Shown here: positions 26,214 to 35,534 of the stretch, piece by piece
How the letters are laid out: each line of letters begins with the position of its first letter
Numbering within the stretch: position 1 is the first letter of the stretch
From: Nostoc sp. FACHB-892
GTDB taxonomy: Bacteria; Cyanobacteriota; Cyanobacteriia; Cyanobacteriales; Nostocaceae
Direction of reading: 5' to 3'
Length of the DNA stretch: 64,000 bases
Assembly (NCBI RefSeq): GCF_014698795.1
Contig: NZ_JACJTR010000006.1
Location: 62,001-126,000 of the forward strand
Position numbers and translations under genes: made by a program
The notes under the pieces: generated by a model
Databases searched by the model: none
What the model was told of the DNA's origin: nothing
What the model saw: the letters and a program-made list of their open reading frames with translations, nothing else

Positions 26214-27638
26214 TTAACGGTATCGCCTCCATAAACGCCGCCAAAGCAAAAGTACTAAAATAGCGATGACAAATCCGCTAATAGTGTATACTCCCTTAGT
26301 AGCTGGGATTAGCCACCAAGGTTCCTTTGGGGTTGTCTGTTGTGTACTTGTTACTGGTTGCGTAGTTTTTATCTGTGGTGTACCTGTTGCTCGTTCTGGA
26401 CTTACTTTAACTTTGAATGATCTGATTAGAGTAGACCTTACAGGGTTATCATTTTCTTTATCTAGTCCTGGTAAAGCGGCAATAAACGAGCCAAAAGTCC
26501 ATCCCGCAGCTAAGAGGCTAACGAAAGTTTGAAAGTTGCGATCGCGTTCAGCTTTTTCTACTTCAACTCGACTACGAACGGCATTAATGGTATCTGATAG
26601 TAATTTTAAACCTCGTTCCAGGTTTTCTGAGTCTTTAGTTATCTGTAGGCGATATTTATCTTTAACTAATTTACTAAACTCTGTTAAAAACTTCACTTCT
26701 GTCTCTTTATTTGATTGAAGTTTGTTAGACTTTTGTTTAATTCTACCCAGACGTTTTTCATAATTACTTAAATTAATATCAATTGTACCGCCTTGAAAAT
26801 CAAGGATAGTTAACTCTCTTGTATATTCATTTAGTGTATTTTGCACATCAACTAATGTTTTATGCAAAGTATTTAACTCGCTTCCCTTATTTCTAGCTTG
26901 CTCAATAGTATCACTTCCAACTTTAATTTTAGTAAAATAAGTTTGTAGAGAATGTTTTAATAAACGACTTTGACTATAAGCCCAAACTATTTTGTGCCGA
27001 TAATAAAATAAACGTATCCAGTCAGAATAAAATTTGCCAGATTGGTTTAAAGTAGCTTCATCGGGATATATAATTATAATAAAATGCTGATTATTTTGAG
27101 TTAGTTCAAAAATATTTGCTCCGAGAAAGTGTCCTTGACCTTGTAAATCTCCTTCCCAATCTAAACCGGGCATTAGTGCCTGATAGCAAGTTTGAGCAAT
27201 CTCTTCGGAGCTTTTCGTTTGAGAAGGAGGTAGCCAGCCTGAGAGCATCCAGGTTTGCCCAATAGTAGCTGTTTGACTCTTCAACATTCGCTCAATTTCA
27301 GCTTTGATATCTACAAAGCATTTAGCAGGTTGAGCATTAGTTTTATTTTTTAACGCACACTCTACAAGTAAGCCATAACTATCACCGAGTAGTACAGGAT
27401 AGAAATAGCCCTCATATTGGTCGTTCTGATGTTTTGTCTGTGCGTATACATCTTTGAGCAGATGAACATATTCGCCTTGCAAATCTTGCTCATTCTCTAA
27501 TAATAATGGACGAATATATTCAGGAATTTTAATATAAAAAGATTCTTGATTCTGCTTAATCTCTTCTGGAGTATCGCCTAAACTATACTTCAAGTCATAG
27601 AGAAAGAGGTCGATAGTGGGATATATGAGGTCAGCCAT
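26214..27638 (-). CDS. Unrecognised coiled-coil protein with C-terminal membrane anchor
   Basis: The 474-residue protein has no family that I recognise. The first ~220 residues look globular (with LSGWLPPSQT and FIIIIYPDEATLNQS). Residues about 250-360 are heptad-like and rich in K, E and L, a coiled coil. A moderately hydrophobic segment with FVSLLAAGWTFGSFIAALPG follows. A Pro/Thr/Gln-rich linker leads to a final membrane helix with ISGFVIAILVLLLW and a basic end RRLWRRYR, so it is probably tail-anchored with its bulk in the cytoplasm. It lies beside the caspase-WD40 gene, and may belong to that system. Confidence 0.55.
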   Translation of the reverse strand: MADLIYPTIDLFLYDLKYSLGDTPEEIKQNQESFYIKIPEYIRPLLLENEQDLQGEYVHLLKDVYAQTKHQNDQYEGYFYPVLLGDSYGLLVECALKNKTNAQPAKCFVDIKAEIERMLKSQTATIGQTWMLSGWLPPSQTKSSEEIAQTCYQALMPGLDWEGDLQGQGHFLGANIFELTQNNQHFIIIIYPDEATLNQSGKFYSDWIRLFYYRHKIVWAYSQSRLLKHSLQTYFTKIKVGSDTIEQARNKGSELNTLHKTLVDVQNTLNEYTRELTILDFQGGTIDINLSNYEKRLGRIKQKSNKLQSNKETEVKFLTEFSKLVKDKYRLQITKDSENLERGLKLLSDTINAVRSRVEVEKAERDRNFQTFVSLLAAGWTFGSFIAALPGLDKENDNPVRSTLIRSFKVKVSPERATGTPQIKTTQPVTSTQQTTPKEPWWLIPATKGVYTISGFVIAILVLLLWRRLWRRYR

Positions 27639-27967
27639 TCAAGGAAAAAATGTTAGAGTTTTTATTTCTGGATGGTAGATACAGATAAATAAAGTTTTTC
27701 CTCTTTGTATATAGACAGAAATATTTTATTGTCACTCAGTCTGGTAATAAATAAATTTATTGACTTATAGCTCAAGTCGATTTCAACCAAATTATAGATA
27801 CTTTTAGTCCATTTTCAGAAAGTTTTGCCATCAGTGTAGTCATCTATTGACAATTACGCAAGAGAAAATAGGAATTAACCCCGCCTTTTTAGTTAGGCGG
27901 GTTAAGGACAATGGAGTAAAACGCTACGGCTAAGGCAAATCTAAATAATAGATGAATTAGAATAGCG
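27639..27967. other. Gap with a hairpin between two cargo genes
   Basis: The 329 bp hold no gene. At 27880-27903 CCCGCCT and AGGCGGG form a seven-pair stem with a short loop, on the 3' side of the gene at 27968-28447; it may terminate that gene. Otherwise AT-rich sequence. Confidence 0.45.
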
Positions 27968-28447
27968 TTATTTTTGTGCAAAATTTTGGTTTAAAAATTG
28001 TTGCAATTGCTCAAAGCTACTTAATTTTTTGGCAGTTTCAGAAGGATTGGGAGCTGCTAAAACCTTGATAGCCATATTGGTAATTTCATTGCTTCTCAAG
28101 TCTGAAGGGCTAACTTGTGGAATAGCGCGGGTTGTGGGTTGAGGTTTCTGCTTTGGTACAGCTTGTTCTAGTTCAGCCTTGCTGGGTAGTAAATTCAGGG
28201 GCATTGTATCACCTAAATTATCTAATTGATATTTGACAGCTTTAAACCGTTGATTTAAAGGTTCGTTAGCTTGAATCATCACCAACAAGCGGGGTTCGAT
28301 GAGTATCTCCCAGGCTTTTGGGTTGGCAGAAAGTTGTTCAGCAACTTGGTATAAATCAGACTGTTCTCTATCGCTCAAAGGAGTCTCTGAATCCTTCAAA
28401 GCTAGTAATAGAGCTAATAAAGTATTATGAAGATTGGTTGTTTCCAT
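27968..28447 (-). CDS. Small protein of unknown function, divergent from the caspase gene
   Basis: From ATG 28447 (METTNLHNTL) the protein has 159 residues. Starts further upstream at 28486 and 28549 are possible, the last overlapping the divergent gene. I see no known motif: an N-terminal helical part (LLALLLALKDSETPLSDREQ), a Pro/Gln-rich middle, and a C-terminal helix with KKLSSFEQLQQFLNQNF. Helical all-alpha character suggests a protein-interaction role. Its divergent neighbour, the caspase-NTPase-WD40 gene, is the likely partner, which is inference. Confidence 0.5.
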   Translation of the reverse strand: METTNLHNTLLALLLALKDSETPLSDREQSDLYQVAEQLSANPKAWEILIEPRLLVMIQANEPLNQRFKAVKYQLDNLGDTMPLNLLPSKAELEQAVPKQKPQPTTRAIPQVSPSDLRSNEITNMAIKVLAAPNPSETAKKLSSFEQLQQFLNQNFAQK

Positions 28448-28520
28448 AGAAAAATTACTAATAATTTTGGTTTCGAGGATTAACATTAAGTTTACCTGAT
28501 ACTTAAATTGATTGGCGGCT

Positions 28521-31500
28521 ATGGAAAGAGAAGCACTGGTGATCGGCATTAATCGCTATCCTACGTTGATACAAAAATCTAGCGATCGCCCGCCGCATCT
28601 CAAAGCACCAGCAACTGATGCAGAAGCCATAGCCCAAATACTAGAAACTTATGGCAAGTTCCATGTTGAGCGTTTACCAGCAGCTTATAATCAGGATGGA
28701 TCTTACTTTGTCGATCCTCAGCAGCAGCTAACACTGCAAGAATTAGAAACAGCTATTGTCCAACTTTTCAATCCCCCTGGACGCAGCATTCCTGATACAG
28801 CGTTGCTCTTTTTTGCTGGTCATGGTTTACGCAAAGATATAGGTGGAGTCACAGAAGGCTTTTTAGCTGCCAGCGATACTTGTCCTGTTATTGGACAGTG
28901 GGGACTTTCCCTAGACTGGTTACGCAAACTCTTACAATCTTCCCCGGTTCGTCAGCAAATTGTTTGGTTAGATTGTTGTTATAGCGGTGAGTTATTCAAT
29001 TTCCATGATGCAGATCCTGGGAGTTTTGAGACAAAGGATAGATGTTTAATTGCCGCTTCTCGTGGATTTGAAGTCGCCTATGAAGAACTGAGTGGCAATC
29101 ATGGGATTTTGAGTGGCGCATTAGTAGAAGCACTTAAACCTGAAAGTCATGCTGAAGGCTGGGTGACAAACTACTCGCTGGTTGACTTAATCAAGCAGCA
29201 GCTAAAAACTGCCCGTCAGCGCCCCATTTTTCATAACACTGGCGGAGAAATTATCCTGACGGGACAAAAAGAAAAAATTGACCGTGCTGTTTTAATGGCA
29301 GAATTCTGCCCTTACAAAGGTCTAGCAGCTTTTGAATTTAACGAATCAGACCCCAAATATTTCTACGGACGCACCGCTTTAACTGATTCACTTTTGGAGA
29401 ATATTAGGCAAGGGAATTTTTTGGCGGTTGTCGGGGCTTCTGGAAGTGGTAAATCTAGTGTAGTGAAGGCAGGTTTACTGCATCAACTGAAGTTAGGCAA
29501 AAGATTGGGAGGAAGCGATCAATGGGCGATCAAGATTTTTCGCCCTGGAGAGCATCCCCTTAAGAGTTTAGCTAGAGTATTTGTAAATAATATAACTCCC
29601 CGCCAGGTTCAGGATACCCAAACACAAACAGATAAACCAAAATCTGAATTAGAAAAGACAGAAGAATTACTCGACAAGGGTGCAAGCGGATTAACTCAAT
29701 TAGTTCAAGCCACATTGCAACCAAGAGAAATACCGCATGAGCTAGAGCCTGATGCAAAGACTCTACCCTCACAAAATCAAGTTTCCCATCGTCTCATTCT
29801 CGTCATTGACCAATTTGAAGAAGTTTTTACTCTCTGTCAAGATGAAGGCGAGCGACAACAGTTTTTTGAGTGTTTATTAGGAGCATTAGATGCTTCTGGG
29901 TTGACAGTAGTAATAACGATGCGGGCAGATTTCTTTGGGAAATGTGCTGAACAAGAATATGCAGGATTAGCACAGAAAATTCAAGAGAATCTAGTCACTG
30001 TCACTCCTATGAATAAAAAGGAGTTGACAGAAGCCATTACCCAACCTGCTTATCAAGTAGGGTTAGAAGTGCAACGGGAACTAGTTGAACAAATGCTAGC
30101 CGATGTCGAAGGCCCCGGTAGTTTACCTTTGTTGCAATATACTCTAACGGAATTGTGGCGCAAGCGAGAGGTGAATCGCTTAACTCAGGCAGAATATAGC
30201 AGACTTGGTGGAGTCAAAGGCACGCTACAAAAACGGGCGGATGAAATTTATGATGCTCTCGACTCAAAAGAAGAACAAGCGACTGCTAAACGGATATTCA
30301 TAGAGTTAACCCAGTTGGGAGAAGGAACAGAAGATACCCGTAGACAGGTATTTAAGACAGATTTAGTCAACCCCCAGCAATCGGCAGAAGTGGTGGAACA
30401 AGTGCTAATGAAGTTGACAGATGCCAGATTAGTCGTAACATCTGAACTGCAAGCACGGGGAGAGAGCCAAAAGACGGTGACAGTAGTGGATGTAGCCCAT
30501 GAAGCCCTGATTCGTCATTGGCCAAGACTGCGTTCTTGGGTAAGCGAAAACCGAGCCGCCATCCGCATTGAGCGCAAGATTGAGGCAGCATCAGAGGAGT
30601 GGGAAAGTAAAAACAAGTCCAAAGATTATCTGTTTACTGGGTCAAAATTGGCAGAGGCAGAGAATTACTTGCAAGAGTATAGGAATCTCGGTTTGCTGTC
30701 GCATCCAGCATCGGAATTTGTGCAGAAAAGTATTCAGCAGCGCAATACAAGTAAATGGGTCAGGTTTGGGGTTGTTGCTTCTTTTGTAGGAGTGGTAGCC
30801 ATAGGTGCAGTGGCTTCAACAATTTTTGGATTTGAGTCTCGTACACAGAAAGATAGAGCCGAAAAATTTGCCATCGATTCTCAAAAACAGGCAATTATCG
30901 CCAAACAGCAGGCAGAACTCGCTAAAACTCAGGAGGCTAGAGCTAAAAAATTTGCCGCCGAGTCTCAAAAACAAACAACTATCGCCAAACAGCAGGCAGA
31001 ACTCGCTAAAACTCAGGAGGCTAGAGCCAAAAAATTTGCCACCGAGTCTCAAAAACAAGCAACTATCGCCAGACAGCAGGCAGAACTCGCTAAAACTCAG
31101 GAGGCTAGAGCCAAAAAATTTGCCACCGAGTCTCAAAAACAAGCAACTATCGCCAGACAGCAGGCAGAACTCGCTAAAACTCAGGAGTCTAGAGCCAAAA
31201 AATTTGCCGCCGAGTCTCAAAAACAAGCAACTATCGCCAATCTACGAGAAAAAGCTGCAAATATCAAATACTTACTGACAATACAAACAAATGTAGAGCA
31301 ATTAATTTCAGCAATTGCGGCAACTGGTGAAAGTCAGTCACAACTGGGACAGGTTTTGAGTGAAGTTCAATCTAGCTTATCGGAAGCAATAGAAGCTGTG
31401 CGTGAGCGCAATATTTTCTCCGCTTATACAAGTTCTGTCACGGAGATCAGGGCGCTGGCGTTCAGTCCCGATGGTCACTACATTGTCAGCACTGATGACA

Positions 31501-33305
31501 ATACGCTACAGTTGTGGGATACAAAAGGCAAGTTGCTCCACACCCTCAACGGTCATACACAAGGTGTCGCGGCGGTGGCGTTCAGTCCCGATGGTCAGTA
31601 CATTGTCAGTGGCAGTGATGACCATACGCTACGGTTGTGGGATACAAAAGGCAAGTTGCTCCACACCCTCAACGGTCATACCGATGCTGTCATGGCGGTG
31701 GCGTTCAGTCCCGATGGTCAGTACATTGTCAGTGGCAGTTATGAGAATGCGCTACGGCTGTGGGATACAAAAGGCAACTTGCTCCACACCCTCAAAGGTC
31801 ATACCGATGCTGTCACGGATCTGGCGTTCAGTCCCGATGGTCAGTACATTGTCAGTGGCAGTCGTGACAAGACGCTACGGTTGTGGGATACAAAAGGCAA
31901 CCTGCTCCACACCCTCAACGGTCATACACAAGCTGTCACGGCGCTGGCGTTCAGTCCCGATGGTCAGTACATTGTCAGTGGCCGTGATAACAATACGCTA
32001 CGGTTGTGGGATACAAAAGGCAAGTTGCTCCACACCCTCAACGGTCATAAAGGTGGCTGGGCGCTGGCGTTCAGTCCTGATGGTCAGTACATTGTCAGCA
32101 CTGATAGCGAGACGCTACGGTTGTGGGATACAAAAGGCAACCTGCTCCACACCCTCAAAGGTCATACCGATGCTGTCACGGATCTGGCGTTCAGTCCCGA
32201 TGGTCAGTACATTGTCAGTGGCAGTCGTGACAAGACGCTACGGTTGTGGGATACAAAAGGCAACCTGCTCCACACCCTCAACGGTCATACACAAGCTGTC
32301 ACGGCGCTGGCGTTCAGTCCCGATGGTCAGTACATTGTCAGTAGCAGTTATGAGAATACGCTACGGCTGTGGGATACAAAAGGCAAGTTGCTCCACACCC
32401 TCAACGGTCATACAAATTTTGTCTGGGCGCTGGCGTTCAGTCCCGATGGTCACTACATTGTCAGCACTGATAGGAGGACGCTACGGTTGTGGGATACAAA
32501 AGGCAAGTTGCTCCACATCCTCAACGGTCATACACAAGGTGTCGCGGCACTGGCGTTCAGTCCCGATGGTCAGTACATTGTCAGTGGCAGTGATGACCAT
32601 ACGCTACGGCTGTGGGATACAAAAGGCAAGTTGCTCCACACCCTCAACGGTCATACCGATACTGTCACGGCGCTGGCGTTCAGTCCCAATGGTCGGTACA
32701 TTGTCAGTGGCAGTGGTGACCATACGCTACGGCTGTGGGATACAAAAGGCAACCTGCTCCACACCCTCAACGGTCATACCGATACTGTCACGGCGCTGGC
32801 GTTCAGTCCCGCTGGTCAGTACATTGTCAGTGGCAGTGATGACCATACGCTACGGTTGTGGGATACAAAAGGCAAGTTGCTCCACACCCTCAACGGTCAT
32901 ACCGATACTGTCAGGGCGTTGGCGTTCAGTCCCGATGGTCAGTACATTGTCAGTGGCAGTGATGACCATACGCTACGGTTGTGGCTTGGTGGTAATTGGC
33001 AAGATTGGCTAAAAGTAGGGTGCGATAACTTACACGAGCATCCTACACTTCTAGAAGCTAAGACTGACGAAGCAAAAGCCGCAGCCCAAACCTGTCTCGA
33101 CCTTGCTAAGTGGAGCAACAGCGAAAAAGCTCAGTTTCTGGTTAATCAAGGTCAAGCCATAGCGAAGATAGATGGAGACATCAAAACTGCTGAAGCTAAG
33201 TTTAATCAGGCCCGAAAGCTAGATCCAAGTGTAGCTATACCCACTGAAGCAGAATTAAGACAATTAACTGTTCCCAGTGTTACTAAGGGAGAAAAGCTGG
33301 AATAG
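28521..33305 (+). CDS. Caspase-like peptidase/NTPase/coiled-coil/WD40 protein
   Basis: The 1594-residue protein starts at ATG 28521. Residues 1-250 form a peptidase C14 caspase domain with His101 (FFAGHGL) and Cys153 (LDCCYSG). An NTPase domain follows, with Walker A GASGSGKS (305-312) and Walker B LILVIDQFEE. A membrane-spanning segment lies at about 748-772 (FGVVASFVGVVAIGAVAS). Then come about five copies of a 32-residue coiled-coil unit (QQAELAKTQEARAKKFA), and 13 WD40 repeats (LAFSPDGQYIVSGS...LRLWDTKGKLLHTLNGH). The C-terminus has a tetratricopeptide-like tail. Such proteins are STAND-type sensors that trigger proteolysis or cell death, common in filamentous cyanobacteria. The WD40 repeats are nearly identical at DNA level. 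Confidence 0.88.
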   Translation: MEREALVIGINRYPTLIQKSSDRPPHLKAPATDAEAIAQILETYGKFHVERLPAAYNQDGSYFVDPQQQLTLQELETAIVQLFNPPGRSIPDTALLFFAGHGLRKDIGGVTEGFLAASDTCPVIGQWGLSLDWLRKLLQSSPVRQQIVWLDCCYSGELFNFHDADPGSFETKDRCLIAASRGFEVAYEELSGNHGILSGALVEALKPESHAEGWVTNYSLVDLIKQQLKTARQRPIFHNTGGEIILTGQKEKIDRAVLMAEFCPYKGLAAFEFNESDPKYFYGRTALTDSLLENIRQGNFLAVVGASGSGKSSVVKAGLLHQLKLGKRLGGSDQWAIKIFRPGEHPLKSLARVFVNNITPRQVQDTQTQTDKPKSELEKTEELLDKGASGLTQLVQATLQPREIPHELEPDAKTLPSQNQVSHRLILVIDQFEEVFTLCQDEGERQQFFECLLGALDASGLTVVITMRADFFGKCAEQEYAGLAQKIQENLVTVTPMNKKELTEAITQPAYQVGLEVQRELVEQMLADVEGPGSLPLLQYTLTELWRKREVNRLTQAEYSRLGGVKGTLQKRADEIYDALDSKEEQATAKRIFIELTQLGEGTEDTRRQVFKTDLVNPQQSAEVVEQVLMKLTDARLVVTSELQARGESQKTVTVVDVAHEALIRHWPRLRSWVSENRAAIRIERKIEAASEEWESKNKSKDYLFTGSKLAEAENYLQEYRNLGLLSHPASEFVQKSIQQRNTSKWVRFGVVASFVGVVAIGAVASTIFGFESRTQKDRAEKFAIDSQKQAIIAKQQAELAKTQEARAKKFAAESQKQTTIAKQQAELAKTQEARAKKFATESQKQATIARQQAELAKTQEARAKKFATESQKQATIARQQAELAKTQESRAKKFAAESQKQATIANLREKAANIKYLLTIQTNVEQLISAIAATGESQSQLGQVLSEVQSSLSEAIEAVRERNIFSAYTSSVTEIRALAFSPDGHYIVSTDDNTLQLWDTKGKLLHTLNGHTQGVAAVAFSPDGQYIVSGSDDHTLRLWDTKGKLLHTLNGHTDAVMAVAFSPDGQYIVSGSYENALRLWDTKGNLLHTLKGHTDAVTDLAFSPDGQYIVSGSRDKTLRLWDTKGNLLHTLNGHTQAVTALAFSPDGQYIVSGRDNNTLRLWDTKGKLLHTLNGHKGGWALAFSPDGQYIVSTDSETLRLWDTKGNLLHTLKGHTDAVTDLAFSPDGQYIVSGSRDKTLRLWDTKGNLLHTLNGHTQAVTALAFSPDGQYIVSSSYENTLRLWDTKGKLLHTLNGHTNFVWALAFSPDGHYIVSTDRRTLRLWDTKGKLLHILNGHTQGVAALAFSPDGQYIVSGSDDHTLRLWDTKGKLLHTLNGHTDTVTALAFSPNGRYIVSGSGDHTLRLWDTKGNLLHTLNGHTDTVTALAFSPAGQYIVSGSDDHTLRLWDTKGKLLHTLNGHTDTVRALAFSPDGQYIVSGSDDHTLRLWLGGNWQDWLKVGCDNLHEHPTLLEAKTDEAKAAAQTCLDLAKWSNSEKAQFLVNQGQAIAKIDGDIKTAEAKFNQARKLDPSVAIPTEAELRQLTVPSVTKGEKLE
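30850..31235 (+). repeat. Tandem 96-bp units coding the coiled coil
   Basis: About four units of 96 bp, with core caaaaacaagcaactatcgc, repeat with few changes inside the caspase-WD40 gene. Because the period is a multiple of three the other frames stay open too. Repeat number may vary between strains. Confidence 0.8.
31440..32985 (+). repeat. Thirteen near-identical WD40-coding units
   Basis: Units of about 120-123 bp each hold GCGTTCAGTCCCGATGGTCA and CTACGGTTGTGGGATACAAA. Units 4-5 are repeated almost exactly as units 7-8, showing block duplication. Near identity of silent positions points to recent expansion or gene conversion. Confidence 0.85.
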
Positions 33306-33467
33306 GCAATGGAGTCTGGCAACTAGCGCATTTTGTTAGCGATCGCCTCCACTAGCGATCGCACTTCAGTTTGTCTTCAACTCGCTGTCATTACATTGAG
33401 AATTACAGAGGAATGCTCATAGAAGATTAGGCACAATAAGCTCTTGATTTGAGTGCGATCGCAATCC

Positions 33468-33980
33468 TTAGTAAGCTTTCTGCCGTTTTTTCATACTTCT
33501 AAAAGGCGTATGACATTTGTTACATTTTCCCTGTTCCCACAACGCCGGGATAGCAAAACGTTCTTTGCAAAAGGGACATTCTGAAAGCAAACGCAACTTG
33601 TGGCGATCGCACCCCACCGTTGATTGAAACTGCCACTCTAGGCGGTGATATGATTTCTCAGCATAACAAGCTGCACATAAACGAATTGGCTCAAGCTTCA
33701 TTTTTTCGCCTTGTGGCGGCAGCATTTGAACTATCTTGTCTGCGTCCAAACCTATTAGTTTTGCGATCGCCTCTAATTCCTTTTGACTGGGAACCGGATT
33801 CAACCGAAATTTCTCCCACCTTGCTAATACTGGGCCAATTCCTGCGGCTTTACTTAAACTCCCAGGAGACGAGACGCAAACTGCTTCGTGTCGCCTAAAT
33901 CGTCCAAAATAGTGACTAATACTCTCCCCTTCGTTGGGTTCTACATACCAAGGCGGACGTTGAACCTCTTCTGGCTCCAT
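33468..33980 (-). CDS. tniQ: TniQ, CAST targeting adaptor
   Basis: The 170-residue protein has the short TniQ length found in V-K CASTs (about 167 in ShCAST). The N-terminal part has GESISHYFGRFRRHEAVCVS and a helix-turn-helix-like region. Zinc-binding pairs follow: CAACYAEKSYH, CDRH, CPFC and CNKC, ending in a basic tail KKRQKAY. TniQ bridges Cas12k and the TnsC filament. It is not next to the intact tnsC: a tnsC tail (34032-34205) lies immediately upstream, and 1.5 kb with two small genes separates it from intact tnsC. Confidence 0.92.
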   Translation of the reverse strand: MEPEEVQRPPWYVEPNEGESISHYFGRFRRHEAVCVSSPGSLSKAAGIGPVLARWEKFRLNPVPSQKELEAIAKLIGLDADKIVQMLPPQGEKMKLEPIRLCAACYAEKSYHRLEWQFQSTVGCDRHKLRLLSECPFCKERFAIPALWEQGKCNKCHTPFRSMKKRQKAY

Positions 33981-34031
33981 AACTTACATCTCAATACCTA
34001 AACGGCTTGAACTCAAAGCAAATATGCCACT

Positions 34032-34205
34032 TTAGCCTTTCCTCGTAAATATAACTTTTGGTTCCTTGCGTCTAGCGAACCTTTTAGTCAAATTATATTG
34101 ATTCAGTTCAAAATGCGGCTCATTTATTTTCAGTAGCGCAATCTTGCGAAAGAAATCATATAAAAGTTCAAAAGTCCAGACTTTAGTCGCAAATTTAACA
34201 CTTCG
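34032..34205 (-). pseudogene. tnsC remnant (C-terminal end)
   Basis: The minus-strand frame gives FELLYDFFRKIALLKINEPH and then FELNQYNLTKRFARRKEPKV with a final FTRKG-stop. The intact TnsC ends LYDLLRKIAILKLDQPAFEL, SQANLTRKFGRRKEPKVKF, NRKA-stop. The DNA match continues upstream through ctaaagtctgga, beyond a one-base shift. The rest of the gene is missing. It stands where tnsC should stand relative to the intact tniQ, so tniQ and this tail come from one CAST copy. Confidence 0.8.
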
Positions 34206-34280
34206 GCATATAAACTTGCTTAAATAACTGTAATCCTTCATGGCGGGAATTAAAAGTTTGACTTTGCGATGCGATCGCAT

Positions 34281-34519
34281 TGTTTGAGCAATAAATTTTT
34301 ATTAGTGCAACACAAAATTGCAAGTTTTAAGTTCTTGCCAATGAGAATTGCTAGGAGACTGTAAAAACTAAGTCACTTCTGGTGCGTTAGCGTTTGCGTT
34401 GACGCATTCTCTCCTAGAGAAGCTTCTCCAAAGGAGACTCGCTTTCATCTTAAATCCTCATAGTTTGTAAACTGTAGTAGCTCAAGAATTCACGCTTTGT
34501 TTACTGCTGTAGCTATTAT
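34281..34519. other. Gap with a Nostoc-type interspersed repeat
   Basis: Around 34384-34446 the sequence GCGTTAGCGTTTGCGTTGAC, followed by tctcctagagaagcttctcc and aaaggagactcgctt, is of the interspersed repeat type common in Nostoc genomes. Nothing codes here. It lies between the tnsC relic and the XRE gene. Confidence 0.4.
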
Positions 34520-34813
34520 ATGAGCCATAAGGGTGATAAAGAAACAAAAATGTATATTTATGTTGCAGATGTTGTATCTGTAGCCTGGAATAAAGACAGA
34601 GGAGAAGTTTTAAAGCGATTCCGTGGTAAAAAATCCCGTCAGAAGCTAGCAGATGAAATCACTGCCAGAGGCGGAGAATGCTCCCATCAAAACCTGAAAA
34701 AACTAGAATATGGTGAGTCTGAAAGTGTCTCACTGAAAGTATTAGAATCTATTTGCACAGCATTGAATATCTCTATAAGTGATTTTATTAGCACTATTGA
34801 AGTTACGATATAA
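34520..34813 (+). CDS. XRE-family helix-turn-helix protein
   Basis: This 97-residue protein has a Cro/C1-type HTH: RGEVLKRFRGKKSRQKLADE followed by HQNLKKLEYGESESVSLKVL and ESICTALNISISDFI, the usual order of helices 1-5. ATG 34550 (MYIYVADVV) is an alternative start. It lies on the opposite strand to the transposition genes, inside the broken tnsC-tniQ junction. It may regulate transposition or be part of a small accessory module with the next gene. Confidence 0.7.
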   Translation: MSHKGDKETKMYIYVADVVSVAWNKDRGEVLKRFRGKKSRQKLADEITARGGECSHQNLKKLEYGESESVSLKVLESICTALNISISDFISTIEVTI

Positions 34814-34943
34814 AGTTTTAAATAGCTCTCTTGATTTTAGCTACCACAGTATCTAATATGAAATCTGAAATCAAAAAGGCGATCGCAGTCTCTTGCCGGA
34901 GGGCGATCGCCTTTTGTTAAACCCCATCAATGAGGTTACTCAG

Positions 34944-35246
34944 ATGATTGTACAAGAAGAGTTTGATAACCAAGCTTCTGCAAAATCAGAGTTTGAGGAA
35001 TATGTTGATCACTTAGCTGATGCAGTAGCACCAGAAATTGAAATCGACTCAGTGCTAGATGATTTCGGAGAACTGTATCGAGTGTGGAATGGTTCGCAAC
35101 TTCTCGGCACTTTTTACCAAAACTTGGAGGGTAAATGGGTAACGCAACCTTGTAATAGCGATAAAAGACCCTGTTGTAAGACAGCCTTTGAAGCCCAGCT
35201 GATCATAGTAGCTGTCAATGGCTTGCTGGTAGCAGATGTAGCTTAG
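34944..35246 (+). CDS. Small acidic protein of unknown function
   Basis: From ATG 34944 (MIVQEEFDNQASAKSEFEEY) the protein has 100 residues and is strongly acidic in its first half (VDHLADAVAPEIEIDSVLDD). The second half (FGELYRVWNGSQLLGTFYQN) looks like a small beta domain. I do not recognise it. A TTG start further upstream is possible. A clear terminator follows at 35271-35298. Confidence 0.5.
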   Translation: MIVQEEFDNQASAKSEFEEYVDHLADAVAPEIEIDSVLDDFGELYRVWNGSQLLGTFYQNLEGKWVTQPCNSDKRPCCKTAFEAQLIIVAVNGLLVADVA

Positions 35247-35270
35247 GAGTAAATCTTTTTCTAATCACCC

Positions 35271-35298
35271 AAAGACGTGGTTAAATTCACGTCTTTTT
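35271..35298 (+). terminator. Rho-independent terminator
   Basis: AAAGACGTG-gttaaatt-CACGTCTTT followed by a T-run: a strong stem with a U-tract, 24 bp after the stop codon of the small acidic protein gene. Confidence 0.85.
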
Positions 35299-35312
35299 TT
35301 GTAGCTTATTTT

Positions 35313-35432
35313 AACATTTGCCTTTCCTCATAAAGCAGGGATGGTAAACTCTTCTTTGCTACTTAGACATATTAATAAACGCAGCCTATGGCGCGAACTA
35401 CTAGCCAATGCAGTATTCGCATAGAAGCAAGC
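35313..35432 (-). pseudogene. Decayed tniQ copy behind the intact tnsC
   Basis: On the minus strand one frame reads ACFYANTALASSSRHRLRLL, then ICLSSKEEFTIPAL, a TGA, and GKANV. The intact TniQ reads AACYAEKSYH...CDRHKLRLL, then SECPFCKERFAIPALW, EQGKCN. The stop replaces Trp, cysteines are lost and the N-terminal two thirds are absent or unrecognisable. It stands at the normal place of tniQ, directly after tnsC, and marks the original operon as broken. Confidence 0.7.
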
Positions 35433-35534
35433 AATCGCCAGTCAGGTTCCTTAGAGAATGTTGTAAAGCTTAACTACTATTGACAAAATTAATTTTGTCA
35501 AAACCTATCAGTAATGATGAGTCAAGCACAAAAT

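Noticed and set aside
30805..31278. Lys/Leu-rich second frame in the coiled-coil repeats
   Set aside because: Shadow of the 96-bp tandem repeat in the caspase gene.
31402..33012. Long second reading frame inside the WD40 region
   Set aside because: It stays open only because the repeat unit is a multiple of three; its composition is unlike a protein and the main frame has clear WD40 repeats.
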